This document shows, piece by piece, positions 35,432-44,524 of a stretch of DNA of 64,000 nt. The number at the start of each line of letters is the position of its first letter. Within the stretch, counting starts at the first letter, position 1. The notes beneath the pieces were generated by a model. It was given only the letters and a program-made list of their open reading frames with translations, searched no databases and had not been told where the DNA came from. Position numbers and translations under genes: made by a program. Source of the stretch: Kuafuiihalomonas sp050331295 (GTDB lineage: Bacteria; Myxococcota; Kuafuiibacteriia; Kuafuiibacteriales; Kuafuiibacteriaceae); contig JBHJGZ010000003.1 in the NCBI GenBank assembly GCA_050331295.1, forward strand, positions 248,001-312,000, given 5' to 3'.

Positions 35432-36146
35432 GCTCATGACCTCCCTGACACTTTCTGCGGCATTTGCGCGGTGATGCCCCGCCATCCCACAGCGCGAGTC
35501 CGATGCAAACCCGTGCGACGCGAATCCTGCGATGCACACCTCGTCATTCAAGTTCATGCAAATCATGCGTTATCTGGGGACACCCGACCGATCTTCTTCG
35601 GAATCGACGTGACCGGCGCACCAGTCGTCGCCTTTCCCAAAACCATGCCGTGTTCACGCGTCCACACTCCCACGAAGGTCAAAGTGCTGCCGCAACGTCC
35701 CCACGCTCTTGCGGGACCCGTCCCTGGCAACAGATCCCCAAGCCACAAACGATCGCCTGCCGCGTCCAACGGAAACATCACGCTGGGTCGTCAACACAAT
35801 CCGAGCCAGCCGACCGGCAATCATGTGGCGCTAGCTTGCGGCGGGGATACCGTCTTCCTCCCCCACCTGCGTGAAGGGTCAGGGGCGATCGAGCTACGTC
35901 AACAGGCAGATGAGGCAGATGCTGGGCCACGTCGCGAGTTCCAGCAAGGCAGGGAGACCGCACTTGCACACCCACGCGGAGCGCGGACCCTTCAAGGGAG
36001 AAGTGTCGAACAATCCGGGTGTCACGATGACCTTCGACGTTCGACTCTTCGTACGCAATTCACTACGGGTGGCGGTACAGCCGACCTCGCAGCGGGCGCC
36101 ATCCGTGGCGATGGTCCGGCGAGGTCGCAAAGTGCTACGCTTGGCC
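35432..36146. other. Intergenic region, nothing recognised
   Basis: About 700 bases between the divergently transcribed acetate transporter and the methyltransferase-hydrolase gene. The frame of the latter is open from 35871, including an alternative ATG at 36027 or 36108, but that extension has no family resemblance. No repeats, RNA genes or terminators were seen. Confidence 0.35.
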
Positions 36147-37754
36147 ATGCTTCTAAGCGAGGACGAGCTGTATGCACGGGTCGTCGAGCTCAACCGACGG
36201 GCCTGTCGTGTACGAGGCCTCACGTCGAAGTACGGGTACAACTCGATCCTCGACCTTGATCTCGCCGAATTCTGTCTGTCGCTCCGAAGGCGCTTTCCAC
36301 CTCCAATCCGTATCCTCGACGTCGGCTGCGGCGAGGGCCACGCGCTCGCGCAGCTGTCGAAGTCGCTAGCCGCGGCCGGCGCCGACCTTGGGGACTTCGA
36401 GCTGTGGGGCATGAGCCTGAACCACTACTACGAGCGCATGCTCATCGACGAGGAGCGATTCATCGAGAGCAGTCTGATGGGCTATCGGGGCGACGGCAAG
36501 CGCTTCCACCTGGTGTTCTCGGTCTTCACGTTCCATTACCTGTGGCAGAAGCTCGAGGCGATCGAGAAGATCCACAACGAACTCCTTCACGACGGCGGGC
36601 GCGCGCGTATCCACTTTCCAGGATTCCTGGTCCGCTTCGGTGAGTCGCCCGAAGCGATAAGCCAAAACGAAGTCGACGGGAACCGGATCTTCACCGACTT
36701 TCTCGCCGAGCGTCAGGCCAGCGGGCACATCCCGCCGATGCAGTACAGCATCGTTCCCTACTACAGCGACGATGACGACTGCTCCCTCCTTGCGGAGTTC
36801 GGCTGCCTCTCGTTCGAGAAACGTCCCAACTTCTCGATGAGATTCGGCTGCTCGCTGCGCGCATTCGCCCTCTTCAGCGAGGGGTTCAAGTTTTCGCGCA
36901 TGGACCGTAGCGGTCTCATCTACTTCGCCTCACACTACGAGGCCACACCCATTCCGTCCGCAGCTCCTCCTTCCAAGCCGTTCCGCATCATCTCTCTCAA
37001 TTCGAGCGTCTCCCAGCGGAGCTATCGGATCGATGTCGCCGTTCACCCAAAGGAGAGCGATCGCATCATCCTCATGTGCCCGGGCGCCTACGAGCATCTC
37101 GGCGGGAATGCCATCGATCTCTCCCTCATGATCGAGAGAATCCGTGCCTCCGAGCTCGGCGCGATAGTTCGCTACACCGATCCCTTTGGTGACCGGCGAG
37201 GAGAGCCCACCCCGAGCCGAAGGCAACTGGGGCTCGCCGGCTCAGCCACTCCGAGCGCCGACGAACAGGCCGACTATCCGAGGGTCTTGCTCGCTTGCTT
37301 CCGCCGCGTCCTCACCTCGGTCATCGGGAACGCGACGAAGATCTGCTCCCACCCGGAGCCGAAGATCGGGGTCGTGGCTTATTCCTCCAGTGGGGGGGCC
37401 GTCGCGACCCTGGCGGCTGACTTTCCCGCCATCGATGTCATCTTGCTGGTGGCGCCCTCCTTCGATATCGCGAAGGAGACCATCGCATCAGGGCTCGAGC
37501 GCTTCCGCGGGGCCCTCTACGTACTGATCGGAGATCAAGACGAAGTGGTTCTTCCTCAGCAGGCGTTTTGGTTTTACAAGAATGCCGTGAACGCGCGGCA
37601 TCGTGAGTACGTCGAAGTCCCTTCCTGCGGCCACTTCTTCAAGCGAGACCACAGTCGGCGGGTCCTTGGGCTCGCTCCGGAGTGGGCATTTGGCAGCAAG
37701 CGCCCGGCGGACTTTCCGCCACCGCTCACCGATTTTTTTTCTTACGGCGAGTGA
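36147..37754 (+). CDS. Methyltransferase-alpha/beta hydrolase fusion protein
   Basis: A 535-residue cytoplasmic two-domain protein. The N-terminal half is a class I SAM-dependent methyltransferase: RILDVGCGEGHALAQLSKSL (motif I, about 55-75), FELWGMSLNHYYERM and FHLVFSVFTFHYLWQKL. The C-terminal part (about 320-535) looks like an alpha/beta hydrolase: GVVAYSSSGGAVATLA (a Ser-rich elbow near residue 414 instead of the usual GxSxG), VLIGDQDEVVLP (Asp about 463) and VPSCGHFFKRDH (His about 495). The combination is unusual. The ATG at 36147 precedes the first recognisable helix; earlier ATGs in frame cannot be excluded. It stands alone, convergent with the DUF4914 gene. Confidence 0.72.
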   Translation: MLLSEDELYARVVELNRRACRVRGLTSKYGYNSILDLDLAEFCLSLRRRFPPPIRILDVGCGEGHALAQLSKSLAAAGADLGDFELWGMSLNHYYERMLIDEERFIESSLMGYRGDGKRFHLVFSVFTFHYLWQKLEAIEKIHNELLHDGGRARIHFPGFLVRFGESPEAISQNEVDGNRIFTDFLAERQASGHIPPMQYSIVPYYSDDDDCSLLAEFGCLSFEKRPNFSMRFGCSLRAFALFSEGFKFSRMDRSGLIYFASHYEATPIPSAAPPSKPFRIISLNSSVSQRSYRIDVAVHPKESDRIILMCPGAYEHLGGNAIDLSLMIERIRASELGAIVRYTDPFGDRRGEPTPSRRQLGLAGSATPSADEQADYPRVLLACFRRVLTSVIGNATKICSHPEPKIGVVAYSSSGGAVATLAADFPAIDVILLVAPSFDIAKETIASGLERFRGALYVLIGDQDEVVLPQQAFWFYKNAVNARHREYVEVPSCGHFFKRDHSRRVLGLAPEWAFGSKRPADFPPPLTDFFSYGE

Positions 37755-37786
37755 GCCGAAAAGCGGAGCTCGTGGCAGTCCGAGGC

Positions 37787-39700
37787 TCAGGCGCCGAGCC
37801 TGGAGAGCTGCACATAATCCTCGAGCGTCGCTCCGCTGAGGCAGGCGTCGATGATCCTCCGACCGAGCGGGTGAAGGTCGTAATCGTCCTCGAACGAGAC
37901 CAGCTGATTGGCAAAGAAGGCCTCGAGCTCCCGCGCACCGAGGTCGTAAGCCTCATCACCGACCTCCGGCTGCGACTCGACCCGCAAGAACCCATGGTCA
38001 ATCGGTGTCCCTTCCACCTGGAGCGCCTGAAGGCTGAAGCCGAGCAAAGCGCATCGGGCCGGGGCGAGCTGCTCCGGGCGAAAGGGCGCGGTTCCTCGGC
38101 GGGCCAAATACTCTCGGGCGATCCATTGGGGCATGAACCCAACCCTCCAGGCCCCGAGGTGCTGGTTCGGACATAAGACGTACAGCGAGTCGGAGGTTCG
38201 CATGATCTGATCGAGCAGCAGGTTCGCCTGGTCGACCCTGCGTCCGGTTGCGAACGGCCAGTACGAGCCTACTCCTTCCGAGGTGATTCCTCTTGGACCA
38301 GAGGGATTGGGGCTCGCATGTCCCCGAGGTGCGGTGAGACGCCATAGCCAGGCGAGCGCGGGCGGGAGCACATGGAAAAGGCCGAGGATTCCGTACGTTG
38401 GGTGCTCCCGAGTACAGGGCGGGCAACGGAATCCGAAGCTCCGAACGTCGACGACGACCGGACCATTGAGAATTCCAGGGATGATTCTTCGAGGCACCAC
38501 GACCCGAGGGTTCGGACATGGAACTCCGGGCGCATCCTCGACGTGCTCGAAGATGAGCGCGCGGCTGCCTGGCGCGGCCTCGATGTTGAGGAACAAGAGC
38601 GGCTCGGGAGGCTCGGCGGTCAAGCGCTCGAGGTGCAGGTCCCTGCCATAGCGGGTCACATGATTGACTCGGACGAACCATGCGTCTTCGGCGTCCGTCA
38701 CGACCAGCTTCCGCTCATCCGTGAGCCGCTGCAGGTCGCTGGGGCACAGGGCCATATCGCTGATGACGGGACGGAGTTCGCACCCCAGCGGGAGGACGAT
38801 GGTGCGGCGCTCGCCGGTGACCACATTCTCCCCGAGCAAGAGGGAGCCGTCGTCCTCTCGATAGATCTGTTCCAGCATTTCGCTCTTGCCCCCGCCACTG
38901 GCCCCCTCATGCATGATGATGACGCGCCGCTCGTAGGGGGTCGTCGCCTCGATCGCCGAGCAGTGCGCGGTGAGCCAGCCCTCCTGCTCGCCAAGGTTGA
39001 GGAGAAGACCGAACATGCCCTTTTTCGCGCTCGGGCCTGGGTACAGGTTGTAGCTGAAGAGCTCGTGCAGCGCGTCCGTTCGATTGTGGACCACGACCTG
39101 CTTTCCATCGAAGTGGGTATGTCGGAAGGGTGGCGCCACGAAGATGATCGCCTGAGGCGAGAAGGTCTCTTTCAGAACGTCGTCGAGAGGCCGGATCCCT
39201 TGAAGCAAAGCCAGGCCGAGGGCAAAGAACCCGGCGTTGGCGGGCGCCACCACGAGCGAGTCCAGCCCCTTCTGGGCGACTCCGGTGGTGTACGCAAAAA
39301 CCACGAGTTCCTGCCCCCTGAGCCACTCGAAGGTCTCCTTCCGAAGCCCCACGAATCGGCGGCCGAAGCGGTCGGAGAAGCGAACCTTGTTCGTCGGACG
39401 CTCGTCCCCGATGACGAGACAATCGGGGTCTCGGCGTCGCATGTACGGCTCGAGGTAGTTCGCCGAGATGCCATTTCGAACGCGACAGACCCGAGCCTCG
39501 ACCACCCTTCCCCGACCTGGAACGTCGTATGCGACCTCGCGGATGCCATCCAACGACTCCTCCGCGGCGAGCTCGACGAGGTCCGCGATGTTCGAAGCGA
39601 CGCGAACGCTGGGTGCCGCTTCGAGGATGGCTCGGGTCTCTTCCGGAAGGGCAAGAGCTTGCCAGTTGTCGCGAGGCTGAGCCTGGACGGACATGCGCAT
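37787..39700 (-). CDS. DUF4914 family protein (PEPCK-like nucleotide-binding)
   Basis: A 637-residue protein matching the length and pattern of the DUF4914 family. The centre has a phosphate loop IIMHEGASGGGKSEMLEQIY (about 260-275), reminiscent of the kinase loop in phosphoenolpyruvate carboxykinase-like folds. Other conserved stretches are VFAYTTGVAQKGLDSLVVAP and SYWPFATGRRVDQANLL. The start is supported by AAAGGAG 5 bases upstream. No enzymatic activity is known to me for the family; ATP- or GTP-dependent phosphotransfer is an inference from the loop. Confidence 0.75.
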   Translation of the reverse strand: MRMSVQAQPRDNWQALALPEETRAILEAAPSVRVASNIADLVELAAEESLDGIREVAYDVPGRGRVVEARVCRVRNGISANYLEPYMRRRDPDCLVIGDERPTNKVRFSDRFGRRFVGLRKETFEWLRGQELVVFAYTTGVAQKGLDSLVVAPANAGFFALGLALLQGIRPLDDVLKETFSPQAIIFVAPPFRHTHFDGKQVVVHNRTDALHELFSYNLYPGPSAKKGMFGLLLNLGEQEGWLTAHCSAIEATTPYERRVIIMHEGASGGGKSEMLEQIYREDDGSLLLGENVVTGERRTIVLPLGCELRPVISDMALCPSDLQRLTDERKLVVTDAEDAWFVRVNHVTRYGRDLHLERLTAEPPEPLLFLNIEAAPGSRALIFEHVEDAPGVPCPNPRVVVPRRIIPGILNGPVVVDVRSFGFRCPPCTREHPTYGILGLFHVLPPALAWLWRLTAPRGHASPNPSGPRGITSEGVGSYWPFATGRRVDQANLLLDQIMRTSDSLYVLCPNQHLGAWRVGFMPQWIAREYLARRGTAPFRPEQLAPARCALLGFSLQALQVEGTPIDHGFLRVESQPEVGDEAYDLGARELEAFFANQLVSFEDDYDLHPLGRRIIDACLSGATLEDYVQLSRLGA

Positions 39701-39978
39701 GGAGTCTCCTTTGCCTCACACCCAGTCAAAGACATGCTCGGTCGAGGTCCTCCTCGAAGAAGCTTCATGCAGCCCGCTCGATCTCGACCTCACATTGGAG
39801 GTGAGCTCCTGGCCGAGGCGTCCGCCGCGCTCGAGCCGTCCGCCGCCGTTGTGCTCGAGCCGGCCCTCGATGACTCAACAGCCTTTCCCGCGACCCGACG
39901 CTCCGGGCGGAGCGCCTGCGGGTGACGCCCGGCGATTCATGAATTGATCGGCTTTTTCGATGGGATCAATCACCCTCG

Positions 39979-40020
39979 TGGCGACACCTTTCACTCGTGT
40001 GAAACCCCTTGAAATGACCT
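39979..40020. repeat. Possible degraded copy of the tRNA-Val-end module (copy E)
   Basis: The stretch around TTTCACTCGTGTGAAA (39990-40005, itself a perfect 6-base-arm hairpin) followed by CCCCTTGAAATGACC loosely parallels the better copies at 49193 and 50229, where a ttccac-cgtgtga core is followed by a ttggaatcact segment. It sits just before a dead antitoxin gene, as the 49.2-kb copy sits before a live one. The match is weak and could be chance. Confidence 0.3.
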
Positions 40021-40047
40021 CGTCCAAAGCTTCGCGAACTTCCGGAT

Positions 40048-40196
40048 TAGGCCGAGGTCAACATCCACGAGGCCAAGACCTATCTCTCCAAGCTGCTGCA
40101 GCGGGTGCTGGCGGGCGAGTCGTGCGTGCCAAAGGCGGGCGACCGATCGGCGGCTTGGTGCCATACGAGCGGTCGCGGCGCCCCTGGACAACGTGA
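40048..40196 (+). pseudogene. Dead Phd/YefM-type antitoxin gene
   Basis: This is a decayed relative of the intact antitoxin at 49391. Codons from 40051 read AEVNIHEAKTYLSKLLQRVL-AGE, nearly identical to the intact protein, but the position of the start ATG is TAG, and about 4 bases are missing near 40120, after which the frame shifts to AKGGRPIGGLVPYERSRRP. No PIN toxin gene follows; a serine hydrolase gene begins at 40219. It marks an old insertion or duplication. Confidence 0.82.
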
Positions 40197-40218
40197 AGCG
40201 TCCGGAGGAACTAGGCGC

Positions 40219-41661
40219 ATGATTTCGCGAACTTTGATCGCCGTCGTATTCGCGCTCCTGCCGGTCGCCCCAGCCAAGGCCGGCGTGTCGCCCACCGAGG
40301 CCCGAGACGGTCGTTTGCGTGCGGCAAGAGCCTGGCTCGAGGCTCAAGTGGATACTTATCTCGTTCCGGGTGCCGCGGCGGCAATCGTCCACGACCAGGA
40401 CGTGGTCTTTGCCCACGGGCTTGGGGTGGAGGACACGGCAACGGAGGCGCCGGTCACCCCGGACACGCGATTCTCGGTCTGCTCAATTTCCAAGCTGTTC
40501 ACCTCGACCGCCGTCATGATGCTGCGGGACCGTGGAAAACTCCGCTTAGATGAGCCACTCGCTCGCTACATCAACGATCTCAAGCTCGACCGCGGTGACC
40601 TCGGAGACGACCCGGTGACCGTCCGCGACACCCTCAGCCACGTGGCCGGCGTTCCTCGTGACGGGCCGCCGAACCAATGGGTCGGGATGAACTTTCCGAC
40701 GCGGGCAATGCTTCTCGACGCTGCGGCGACCCAAACGATGCTCTACGATCCTTCAACGACATTTCAATATTCCAACGTCGGCATGGCGCTACTCGGACTC
40801 GTGGTAGAGAAGGTCAGCGGCAAACCGCACAACAAGTTCGTCGAGGACGAGATCATGGCGCCGTTGGGCATGAAGACCGCGACCGCCGACCTTCCCAACA
40901 AGGAACTCGGAAAGGGCTTTTCTCGTGGCTACAACCTGCGGAGCAAGAGCGGTCCTCGAAAGCCTATCGACCCCTACACTCTGGACGCGCTCTCCCCGGC
41001 GGCGGGTGTCGCTGCGTCAGTCAACGACCTGGCTTCGTTCGCTCGATGGCAATTTCGATTGCTCGATACCGGAAAAACGGAGCTCTTGGAGCGCGCCACG
41101 CTCCGCGAAATGCACCGCGGCCATGTTCACGACGTGTACGAGGATTCCACGTTTGGTCTCGGATATTATTGGATCAAGCACGATGGTGACCCGCTCGTCG
41201 GTCATGGCGGATGGTGTCCCGGATACCGCGCCTCGTTCTTCATGCACGTGCCCGATGCGATCGCAGTGACGGTGATGGTGAATGTGAATGACGCGGATCC
41301 GATCCGAATGGGCCAGCAGATCTACGGTCTCACCGCAGGTGCGATCATCGCGGCGGAGGATGGTCAGTCAACCACAACAGATGACGCCAAGAATTGGTCC
41401 GACTACGAGGGGCGATATCAGTTCGGTGACTTCTCCTCTGCGCTGTACATCGCGCCCGGCGAGGACGGGCTCGACGTCATCAGCCTCAACAGCGACGCAC
41501 CGAGCAGCGACATCACGACCCTAGTGCCGAGCGATGATGACGACGTGTTCGTGCGCAAGCTGAAGCGGGGCGATACGGGAGAACCGGTGCGCTTTGAGCG
41601 TGACGCGGCGGGCAACGTCGTAGCCCTTTGGTGGCACAATCAGCGCTACCCACAACGGTAA
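40219..41661 (+). CDS. Secreted serine hydrolase (class C beta-lactamase fold)
   Basis: A 480-residue exported penicillin-binding-protein-like hydrolase. Signal peptide: ISRTLIAVVFALLPVAPAKA. Active-site motifs are SISK (Ser89-Lys92), YSN (Tyr184-Asn186) and a third-motif HGG in VGHGGWCPGYR replacing KTG. A C-terminal strand domain (from about 395, NWSDYEGRYQFGDFSSALY) resembles the lipocalin-like extension of many family members. The ATG at 40219 follows a GGAGGAAC site. Substrates of this class range from D-peptides to esters; none can be assigned here. It begins 22 bases after the dead antitoxin. Confidence 0.9.
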   Translation: MISRTLIAVVFALLPVAPAKAGVSPTEARDGRLRAARAWLEAQVDTYLVPGAAAAIVHDQDVVFAHGLGVEDTATEAPVTPDTRFSVCSISKLFTSTAVMMLRDRGKLRLDEPLARYINDLKLDRGDLGDDPVTVRDTLSHVAGVPRDGPPNQWVGMNFPTRAMLLDAAATQTMLYDPSTTFQYSNVGMALLGLVVEKVSGKPHNKFVEDEIMAPLGMKTATADLPNKELGKGFSRGYNLRSKSGPRKPIDPYTLDALSPAAGVAASVNDLASFARWQFRLLDTGKTELLERATLREMHRGHVHDVYEDSTFGLGYYWIKHDGDPLVGHGGWCPGYRASFFMHVPDAIAVTVMVNVNDADPIRMGQQIYGLTAGAIIAAEDGQSTTTDDAKNWSDYEGRYQFGDFSSALYIAPGEDGLDVISLNSDAPSSDITTLVPSDDDDVFVRKLKRGDTGEPVRFERDAAGNVVALWWHNQRYPQR

Positions 41662-41844
41662 CGGCAGCGCGAAGCGAAAGAAGGAGACCGCTCGGACGAC
41701 CCGAGACGGCTCAGTCCACGGCTTGGAAGGGCTGCGTCCAACGCACCTCCTGCCCGTACCGGCAAGCTTCTGCGGACAGCGGTCTCGTGCTCCTTGCGAC
41801 GCCCCTGAGCGTCGACCGAGGGAGGAGATCGGGGCCCGAGGCCG

Positions 41845-42024
41845 TCACACTCTGGTTCGTTGGGAAGGCCTGGGACTCAGCTCTTGGACAACGAAGTCGA
41901 GGAAGGCACGCACCTTGGAGATGACGAAGCGGCGGGATGGATACACTGCGTAGACCGACGTTTCGTTCGAAGACCAATCCGCCTTCACCCACTCGAGACG
42001 ACCCGATGCAAGATCGTCTTCCAC
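41845..42024 (-). pseudogene. C-terminal fragment of a LysR-type regulator
   Basis: About 58 codons match the end of a LysR effector domain: DDLASGRLEWVKADWS followed by VYAVYPSRRFVISKVRAFLD and FVVQEL. Everything upstream (HTH and most of the effector domain) is missing, and the frame runs directly into the tRNA-end-like module at 42041-42152, so a recombination event probably cut the gene there. Confidence 0.75.
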
Positions 42025-42040
42025 ATTGAGCCGTGGGATA

Positions 42041-42152
42041 GCGACTTCCACCGTGTGAAGAGTGAATGGGCGTGGGAATGACTCGGGAGGCAAATGCTTT
42101 CGGCCCATACCTGATACGGAGCGTCGCATGCCCCGTGCTGCTGAAGCGGTCG
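42041..42152. repeat. Degraded tRNA-Val-end / element-end module (copy C)
   Basis: GCGACTTCCACCGTGTGAAG (42041-42060) is identical to the inside of the tRNA-Val gene at 57.4 kb (read on the plus strand). It is followed by the same non-tRNA sequence found in copies A and B: a ggaatgactcggg segment, then tacctgatacggagcgtcgc and atgccccgtgctgctga. The tRNA 3' terminal part is missing. It separates the LysR fragment from the TonB receptor gene. Confidence 0.72.
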
Positions 42153-42172
42153 CCGCGGGCCGAGTTCCCGTT

Positions 42173-44524
42173 TCAATACCAGTCGATGCGGAACTCGCCT
42201 CCGAAGACGCGGCCCTCTTTGAGGGGAGAGAAGTTTCCGCCGAGCGGGGGCGCCTCCGGCGACAACGCCGGCGGGAGCACCGTCTGACCCCCTAAGAACG
42301 CCTCATTGGCGAGATTCTGCGCGTAGAACGTGAATCGGGGGGCCAGGAAGCTCCGACCCAAGTCGATATCGGGGAGCGCGTACGCGACGCTCGCGTCCAC
42401 CACGTGACCACTCGGGAGTACGCCCAGGTTGTTGTCGGTGAAAAAGGAGTCGTCTCGATAGGCGTACGCCGCGCGCAGCGTCACCACACCGGCTCCCCCG
42501 AGCCGCAGGTCATAAAGCCCCACCACGCTGGCGGACAGATTCTCGACCCTCGGAATCGACAGATCTTCGTCGGCTTCGTCAACTTGACCGTCTCCGTTGA
42601 GGTCGAAGCGGACGTCTCGGTAGCTGTCCTCGGTGAAGCCGAACGATCCGGTGAAGACGAGGCCCGAAACGGGCTGAATCGTCGTCTCGAACTCGAAGCC
42701 GGCGATGGTTGCATCGGCCGTGTTGTCGATGATTTGCACGACGGCGGCCCCCGCCGCCGGGATGTTCACCTCCCTTTGAAGGTCGTCCATCAAGGTCACG
42801 AATCCAGCCACGCCGAAGCGCAGGCGCCGATTCCAAAGAGAGCTCTTGAGGCCGACCTCGAACACGTTCGCCTGCTCCTCGTCGAAGGGACCGGGGGTGA
42901 TGCTGGGGTCTGGAGAGGTATTTCTGAGGTTGTATCCTCCGCTTCTGAAGCCTTGGGTCCAGTGGCCATACAACTGATTGTCGTCCATAAACTCCCATTG
43001 AAGACCGAGTTTCGGCGACACATTGTTGAAATCCACGTCTGAGACAAAATCAAAGTCGCAGTCGCGCCCCAGAGGCTCTGAGCAGGGTTCCGCTGCCGGG
43101 TTAAACGTGGCGATCTGAGCTTCTTTTCTCTCGTAGGTATAGCGAAGGCCACCCAGGATGGAGAGGGAGTCCGTCAAATGGACCTCGAGGGCCGTAAAGA
43201 CCCCCAGAGATAACTGGTCCTGATCGCCTCCCAAGGTCGAATTAATCGCACCAAAGACAAGAATTCTTTGTTCACGATAGATGATATCTTGGTCGAAGAC
43301 ATAGAAGCCCGCGGTGAGGTCGAGAACATCGTCAAAGAAGGTGCCCGAGTACCGCAGCTCGTTACTGATTTGGGTGCTTTCGCTCAATACTCCGGCATGA
43401 AATTGCAGCAGAGGCGACGAATCGATATCGGACAGGCCCAGCGTTTCGACGTCTCGAAAGCCGAAAATGTCCGTGATGACGCCGTACCTTCCGAGATCCC
43501 AAACCGCTTCGACGTAGACCGCGTCCCAATTGTACGAAATGAAACCAGGTTCATCGATCGAGAAGTCGAAGTCGTTGAACTCGAAGTTGGGTGGCCGGGG
43601 TGGTCCCGACGACGGAGCGCCTGCCGTACTTTGCGCGGGCGGTCCCTGCCCTTCCGTCTCGCCGTGCTCATAGGTGACATGAAAAGTGAGGTTTTGGGTT
43701 GGGGTGAGGGTCACGGTCGGCCGAATGAGCCAGGTCTCCTCTTCTCCAAAATCCTGGAGCTCGGTCTCCGGAGCAAGGGGGTTCGTCGGATCATCGACCG
43801 GAGCCAAGTTTTCGAACCAACCATCGTCATTCCGATACTGGCCGGCCACGCGAATCTTCAAGAGATCGGGTAGGATCGGCGCATCGACCGCACCATTGAC
43901 TCGATACTCGAGCCCGGTCTCCACGTTGACTCTTGCCGATGAAGAATAGAAGTCGCCCGGGCGTTTGGTCTGAACCAGGACCGCGCCACCGGTGACGTTT
44001 CGTCCGAACAAAATGCCCTGAGGTCCCCGCAGGACCTCTACCGCTTCGAGATCGAACGAATCCAAGACCGCGCCCACGTTGGTCCCGAGGTAGACGCCGT
44101 TGAAGAACAGGCCGACCGCCGGATCGATGGATGGGATCGAGCTGTTGACACCCAGACCTCGGATCGAAAAGTTCGCCACGCCTTTGACGGTTCCCACAGA
44201 GTCCAAAGAGACGTTCGGCACCGAGAACGTCAGGTCTTCGATATCTCGGAACTGCAGCGCATTGAGCTGCTCCTCGCCAAAAGCGGTGACGGCCACCGGA
44301 GCTCTCAGCAAACTCTCACCCCCGGCCCGCTTGGTGCCGCGGATGGTCATGACCTCGGCGGCCGCTTCAGCCCCTCCTCGGCCCCGAGACGGCGCCACCG
44401 TCGACGTATCGACCGCTTCCTGACCAGCTGCCGAACCGGCCGAAAGCAAAACCAACCCAAAGGCGCTCCGTGCAGCTGCACGTCGCCGTTGAAATGGCTT
44501 CGGTTCATCACAATTTTCCAACAT
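42173..44524 (-). CDS. TonB-dependent outer-membrane receptor
   Basis: A 783-residue outer-membrane importer. A signal peptide (FGLVLLSAGSAAGQ) is followed by a putative TonB-box-like stretch (EVMTIRGTKR), a plug domain with NFSIRGLGVNS and VEVLRGPQGILFGRNVTGGA, and a 22-strand barrel ending in FGGEFRIDWY. It has the look of the iron-siderophore/FyuA-like or fucose/vitamin-type receptors of marine bacteria; substrate unknown. The start at 44524 has AAGGGGAGA upstream. It ends right beside the tRNA-end module C, so it may be island cargo. Confidence 0.92.
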   Translation of the reverse strand: MLENCDEPKPFQRRRAAARSAFGLVLLSAGSAAGQEAVDTSTVAPSRGRGGAEAAAEVMTIRGTKRAGGESLLRAPVAVTAFGEEQLNALQFRDIEDLTFSVPNVSLDSVGTVKGVANFSIRGLGVNSSIPSIDPAVGLFFNGVYLGTNVGAVLDSFDLEAVEVLRGPQGILFGRNVTGGAVLVQTKRPGDFYSSSARVNVETGLEYRVNGAVDAPILPDLLKIRVAGQYRNDDGWFENLAPVDDPTNPLAPETELQDFGEEETWLIRPTVTLTPTQNLTFHVTYEHGETEGQGPPAQSTAGAPSSGPPRPPNFEFNDFDFSIDEPGFISYNWDAVYVEAVWDLGRYGVITDIFGFRDVETLGLSDIDSSPLLQFHAGVLSESTQISNELRYSGTFFDDVLDLTAGFYVFDQDIIYREQRILVFGAINSTLGGDQDQLSLGVFTALEVHLTDSLSILGGLRYTYERKEAQIATFNPAAEPCSEPLGRDCDFDFVSDVDFNNVSPKLGLQWEFMDDNQLYGHWTQGFRSGGYNLRNTSPDPSITPGPFDEEQANVFEVGLKSSLWNRRLRFGVAGFVTLMDDLQREVNIPAAGAAVVQIIDNTADATIAGFEFETTIQPVSGLVFTGSFGFTEDSYRDVRFDLNGDGQVDEADEDLSIPRVENLSASVVGLYDLRLGGAGVVTLRAAYAYRDDSFFTDNNLGVLPSGHVVDASVAYALPDIDLGRSFLAPRFTFYAQNLANEAFLGGQTVLPPALSPEAPPLGGNFSPLKEGRVFGGEFRIDWY

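Noticed and set aside
35871..36146. N-terminal extension of the methyltransferase-hydrolase protein
   Set aside because: The extension is basic, low in family-like structure and has no ribosome site; ATG 36147 begins just before the first recognised helix.
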